Below are positions 34,214 to 37,609 of a stretch of DNA of 37,609 bases, piece by piece (the first letter of the stretch is position 1; each line of letters begins with the position of its first letter). The DNA comes from Candidatus Poseidoniaceae archaeon (lineage in GTDB: Archaea > Thermoplasmatota > Poseidoniia > Poseidoniales > Poseidoniaceae): the NCBI GenBank assembly GCA_028821785.1, contig JAPKFC010000010.1, forward strand, positions 1 through 37,609, written 5' to 3'. Under the pieces are notes generated by a model. It had not been told where the DNA came from. It made no database searches and saw only the letters and a program-made list of their open reading frames with translations. The position numbers and the translations under genes are program-made.

Positions 34214-37200
34214 CTAAAGATTTCTGTCTAAATATTGCTGACCATAATGCTGCCATTGCTCTTCTGACCAACCGGCTGGCAATCCAGATTCTGGTAATTG
34301 AGGTCCTGCAATAATTTGTTCAACAGGTTGAACTTCTTCTGGAGTGCTAAATGACTCCATTGAAGGAGGTCCAGATGGAGCATTGGTGGGTTGATCAGTA
34401 TCACTGACTGGTGGAGAAAACGATGTTGGCTGTTGTTGAGATGCTGGCGGTCCGCTTACTTGGGTAATAGGAGGCCCGATTGTGGTTGAAATAACCACTT
34501 CTTTCCTTTCTTCAACAACTTCATCATCTATTTCTATTTCACTCGTTCGTTTTCTAATCAATACAGCGATCAAGGCGATGAAAACTAATATTGCAAGACC
34601 GCCTGCAGCCATCAAATCGGTGCCAACAGTAAAAGAATCATCTTTTTGTGACTGGAAGTATATGGATTGTTTATCTTGCCATGAGAGCGCACCATCTTGG
34701 CTGCTAACAGTTATTTCTATTTGCCCTTCCAAGGAACCACTAAGTCGATGGATGTCACATGAGACAAACTTTTCTTGCCCATCAATATGCCCGGCAGGGG
34801 TGTTAATTGGATATCCACTTTCATTCATCAATATACCAAGACAAACTACTTGCCATCCATCGGGGACCTTGCTGGTAATGATGTAATTCTCTTCCATCGT
34901 AGAAGTACTGGTTAGATTTATCCATAATGGGACTGATATGCCAAATTCATTTGTTTGATTACTTATCGGGCTTGAAGTGGTTGTCATCGAACGTCTTGAG
35001 TCAACTAATATCATTGCCTCGTGTTCCAATTCATATGGGCGCAATTCCTCATCTAATCCTCCAACAACTTCGAATCTAACAATAATTCGCGTATTGAGTG
35101 GGATCTCCTTAGGAAGTATCATGTCAACATTAAGAGTTGTTTCTTCTCCTCCGTTGAGTGTAATATCAGACCACCCATCTATTGGGAGAGCGCCACCATT
35201 TGAACCAACAGAAAAGAATCCGATTATTCCAGGTACTGGTGGAGATGAAGAAATAATAACCCGCACTGCAATTTGATTATCTATAGCGTTTCCAATATTT
35301 TGAATAGTTATACTAGCCGATGTAGTAGAATCTGCCATTGCACCAATTGGGTTAGAAGAGTTTGTAATTCTAGGTTGTTTATGTGATGCTGTAATTGCAT
35401 TAATTTCAATTAGATTATCTGAAGGATTTATGTCTATGCCCATTGAATTAGACATTGCAGTAATTTCAATAGAATGCATTATACCCGCCGATTCGTCCAT
35501 TGAAATCATAATCCATACTTCGACAATTTTAATGTCTTCTAAGTCATATGATGCAGATAGGTCAATCGGCCCAGTATGGTTTTGGTCAGATAGTCTCATC
35601 CACCATTGCCATGATTCAGGTAAATTAGGTAAGTCAATTACAACCTGCGTTGGTCCATTACCGTTGTTTTCGATTTCGATTTCAATTTTGTTTCCGATTC
35701 CTGGAGTTAATTTGAGTGGTGAATCTACCAATCTTATGATAATGTCCTCAATTGATTCTACTTCTAAATCATTGAACTCAGTACCCATAAAAGTCATACC
35801 ACTTCTCGTTGAAGTAATAATTGGAATGATACTCGGTCCATTATCACCTGCTTGGGCATTTGCTGGTGCTGTAACTTCAATTGTAAAAGTCGTTGAAGCG
35901 CCAGAATTAATCACTGCATTTGGTCTAGTTGGTTGCTCAACAACCCATAACATACCACCACTAGATTGAACGGACATTTCAAAAATATCTTGCCTTGTAG
36001 CATGATTGGTAATTGTGAATGAGATTGTTTTAGTCTCTCCAGCATTTACTATCCAGTCATCTGTAGATTGCGTATTTGTCACTTCAACACTAGCATTGGA
36101 AATCATTGAAGCCGAAATATCAATTTCGAGCTCATGGAATCTTCGTGAGTCATTCTGTGAGGTTGCTGTTAATTTGAATGTTGAAATGGTATCAGGAGCA
36201 CAATCATTTGGCAGAGTCATTGTCAAATATATTTGCACAGGAGTATCAGGTCTAACCAAAATACTACTCGCTTGAGTCCATTCTAATCCTACTTGCCATC
36301 CACTGGCTAGTGATGCTTGATCTATGGATAAATCGAAAACATCGGTTGCAGCACCTATATTTTCAACAAGAACCGCGAAAGTACAGGTGTTTCCGGGAGG
36401 ACAATTCGGACGTTGTTCAGGTCCAGTAATTAATGGAATTCTATCGGCTAGTACTTGGAATTGAACCGGCAATGTAGTATTTACTTCATTGTAATAACTT
36501 GAATATGCCTTGAATGTCATTTGGGTAAAACCAGTTGATTCATTTTCACCCGGCATTATTTTCAAATCAATTTGTTTAGATTCACCAGGATAAAGTGTTA
36601 CTCCACTCAATGGATTTAGAGTGATTCCATTCGTATGAGCGTAATAGATTTGCCAATCTGTTGGCAAACCAATAACAGAAGGTATGAAAGAATCTGTAAT
36701 ATTACCATCATTGCTTACTTCAACACGTACAGTACCCCAATCACCAGGTAATGAGCCAGTAGTTGTAACGCCAGTAGAACTCAAACTATATTCCGAGTGC
36801 TTAACTTTTTGATCATATAATATTACTATATCATCCACCCAATATCCGATATCGACACCTGAGGCATCACTAAAAAATTCAAACTTAAATTGTGATTGTG
36901 AGTGAAAATCTGCTTGTGGCACTGGAATTAAGGGCGAAGTAAACCCCTTGCTGCTAACAGAAAAGGTTTGCCAGTTACTACCATCGTTGAAGTTATTATC
37001 AACTGTGCCACTAATGGAGGCTAATTCATTCCAACCTCCAATAGTATTTTTTGAGTATATTTTCAAATAATCATTTGCTGCAGCACTACCTGAATAAAAG
37101 AAAGTGAGTCCATTAGTTCTAGTAGGATTTGCAACCACGTCAGACATATCAATAGCAGGGGTGATCAGCGATGTTTGCATACCATTATTGTATGTTGAAC

Positions 37201-37609
37201 TTGAACCAGAACCAACATGGCAAGATTTTCCATTGGATATTGAGGTATCTGTATTCGAGGACCACAAATTTCCAACAGTCCATGAAGTCAATATATCACA
37301 ATTATAGTAGTGAGAGCCAACAGCAAACCCCTTTGACCAGACATCATTATTGGTATTATCATCTGCAATGCTGGATGTTGCCATAATCCAAATTGTATGA
37401 TTTCCAGAATATGTAGGGGTGAATTGGTGCTGAATATTATTGGACGAACCACCATTCAAAGATGCCATTTGTATTGTGTCATTAACAATTTCAAATTGTG
37501 TATATTCATTGTGTAATAATTTAATATTAATGTCAATAGTACCCGATGGATTTATTCCAAAATTTTCTACCTCTATGGTTACTTTAGTAGGGACATTAAC
37601 CATCGTATC
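34214..37609 (-). CDS. Large surface glycoprotein-like protein with CARDB/NEW3-type repeats, 5' end beyond the window
   Basis: The frame is open through base 37609, so the N-terminus is missing; 1131 residues are visible. The ectodomain is a series of beta-sandwiches: a CARDB-like start (VTIEVENFGINPSGTIDINIKLL), a jellyroll-like segment about 130-270, then several NEW3/alpha-galactosidase-associated units (GDWGTVRVEVSNDGN, CTFAVLVENIG, SFTITNHATRQDIFEMSVQ, KIEIEIENNGNGPTQV). A single helix (LMAAGGLAILVFIALIAVLI) lies near residue 1000. The tail is rich in Pro, Ser and Gln and ends with GLPAGWSEEQWQHYGQQYL. It is a cell-surface structural or adhesive protein by architecture; no enzyme motif was recognised. 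Confidence 0.82.
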   Translation of the reverse strand, partial: DTMVNVPTKVTIEVENFGINPSGTIDINIKLLHNEYTQFEIVNDTIQMASLNGGSSNNIQHQFTPTYSGNHTIWIMATSSIADDNTNNDVWSKGFAVGSHYYNCDILTSWTVGNLWSSNTDTSISNGKSCHVGSGSSSTYNNGMQTSLITPAIDMSDVVANPTRTNGLTFFYSGSAAANDYLKIYSKNTIGGWNELASISGTVDNNFNDGSNWQTFSVSSKGFTSPLIPVPQADFHSQSQFKFEFFSDASGVDIGYWVDDIVILYDQKVKHSEYSLSSTGVTTTGSLPGDWGTVRVEVSNDGNITDSFIPSVIGLPTDWQIYYAHTNGITLNPLSGVTLYPGESKQIDLKIMPGENESTGFTQMTFKAYSSYYNEVNTTLPVQFQVLADRIPLITGPEQRPNCPPGNTCTFAVLVENIGAATDVFDLSIDQASLASGWQVGLEWTQASSILVRPDTPVQIYLTMTLPNDCAPDTISTFKLTATSQNDSRRFHELEIDISASMISNASVEVTNTQSTDDWIVNAGETKTISFTITNHATRQDIFEMSVQSSGGMLWVVEQPTRPNAVINSGASTTFTIEVTAPANAQAGDNGPSIIPIITSTRSGMTFMGTEFNDLEVESIEDIIIRLVDSPLKLTPGIGNKIEIEIENNGNGPTQVVIDLPNLPESWQWWMRLSDQNHTGPIDLSASYDLEDIKIVEVWIMISMDESAGIMHSIEITAMSNSMGIDINPSDNLIEINAITASHKQPRITNSSNPIGAMADSTTSASITIQNIGNAIDNQIAVRVIISSSPPVPGIIGFFSVGSNGGALPIDGWSDITLNGGEETTLNVDMILPKEIPLNTRIIVRFEVVGGLDEELRPYELEHEAMILVDSRRSMTTTSSPISNQTNEFGISVPLWINLTSTSTMEENYIITSKVPDGWQVVCLGILMNESGYPINTPAGHIDGQEKFVSCDIHRLSGSLEGQIEITVSSQDGALSWQDKQSIYFQSQKDDSFTVGTDLMAAGGLAILVFIALIAVLIRKRTSEIEIDDEVVEERKEVVISTTIGPPITQVSGPPASQQQPTSFSPPVSDTDQPTNAPSGPPSMESFSTPEEVQPVEQIIAGPQLPESGLPAGWSEEQWQHYGQQYLDRNL

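Noticed and set aside
1-37609. tRNA genes, CRISPR arrays, insertion sequences or prophage genes
   Set aside because: No cloverleaf with a T-loop, no evenly spaced repeats, and no transposase or integrase motifs were seen on either strand; a tRNAscan or CRISPR finder run would settle it.

Overview
The window reads as a chromosome segment from an AT-rich planktonic euryarchaeon. The best fit is Marine Group II (Candidatus Poseidoniales, Thermoplasmatota-related); this is inferred from gene content and not proven. Archaeal markers are an archaeal-type SRP RNA, a long homodimer-type tRNA-splicing endonuclease, archease, a geranylgeranyl-reductase-type flavoprotein and a TrmB-family regulator. Mixed in are genes of bacterial style: the three-gene proton-translocating transhydrogenase, a quinone-dependent (class 2) dihydroorotate dehydrogenase, an Xaa-Pro aminopeptidase, MqnC, TatC, YgfZ, an ArsC-like protein and lipobox lipoproteins. 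Many starts are preceded by GGTGA or GAGGTG, which matches the archaeal 16S 3' end. Coding density is very high.

Layout. At 1-1216 is the C-terminal part of a membrane-anchored surface protein, followed by pepP and mqnC (futalosine menaquinone pathway) on the plus strand. On the minus strand from 12667 down to 3823 lie a small unknown protein, a TopB-like type IA topoisomerase, the geranylgeranyl-reductase-like protein, a two-helix membrane protein and a large lipoprotein. The lipoprotein combines thrombospondin type 3 repeats with a C-terminal region resembling peptide:N-glycosidase F. On the plus strand, pyrD and a short CcmE-like protein with a Cys (CxxxY) motif are followed by the SRP RNA (about 14288-14592), which fills the only gap longer than 300 bases.

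From 14618 to 17223 (minus) are archease, an RfaE1-like PfkB kinase with an altered GAGD motif, and a winged-helix protein with three TerB-like repeats. endA runs divergently at 17327-18442. From 25960 down to 18439 (minus) come pntAA-pntAB-pntB, a secreted CxCH membrane protein, TatC with a 200-residue Cys-rich extension, and an M6 metalloprotease. mdh is divergent from pntAA and meets the ygfZ/A-type Fe-S carrier pair. Upstream of that pair lie a TrmB-V4R regulator and a large TPR protein. A formylglycine-generating-enzyme-fold protein and an ArsC-like reductase (plus strand) meet a PqqD-like protein, a tiny membrane protein and a 1131-residue (partial) surface protein that runs off the right edge.

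Themes. One is export and surface display: SRP RNA, TatC, lipoprotein, protease and surface proteins. A second is quinone and redox metabolism: MqnC, class 2 PyrD, Pnt, Mdh, a CcmE-like protein and Fe-S maturation. A third is tRNA splicing: EndA, plus archease as partner of the RtcB ligase. The least expected items are the TatC fusion, the PNGase-like lipoprotein, the Cys-type CcmE and the kinase with the altered anion-hole motif. No CRISPR array, tRNA, rRNA, insertion sequence or prophage was seen.
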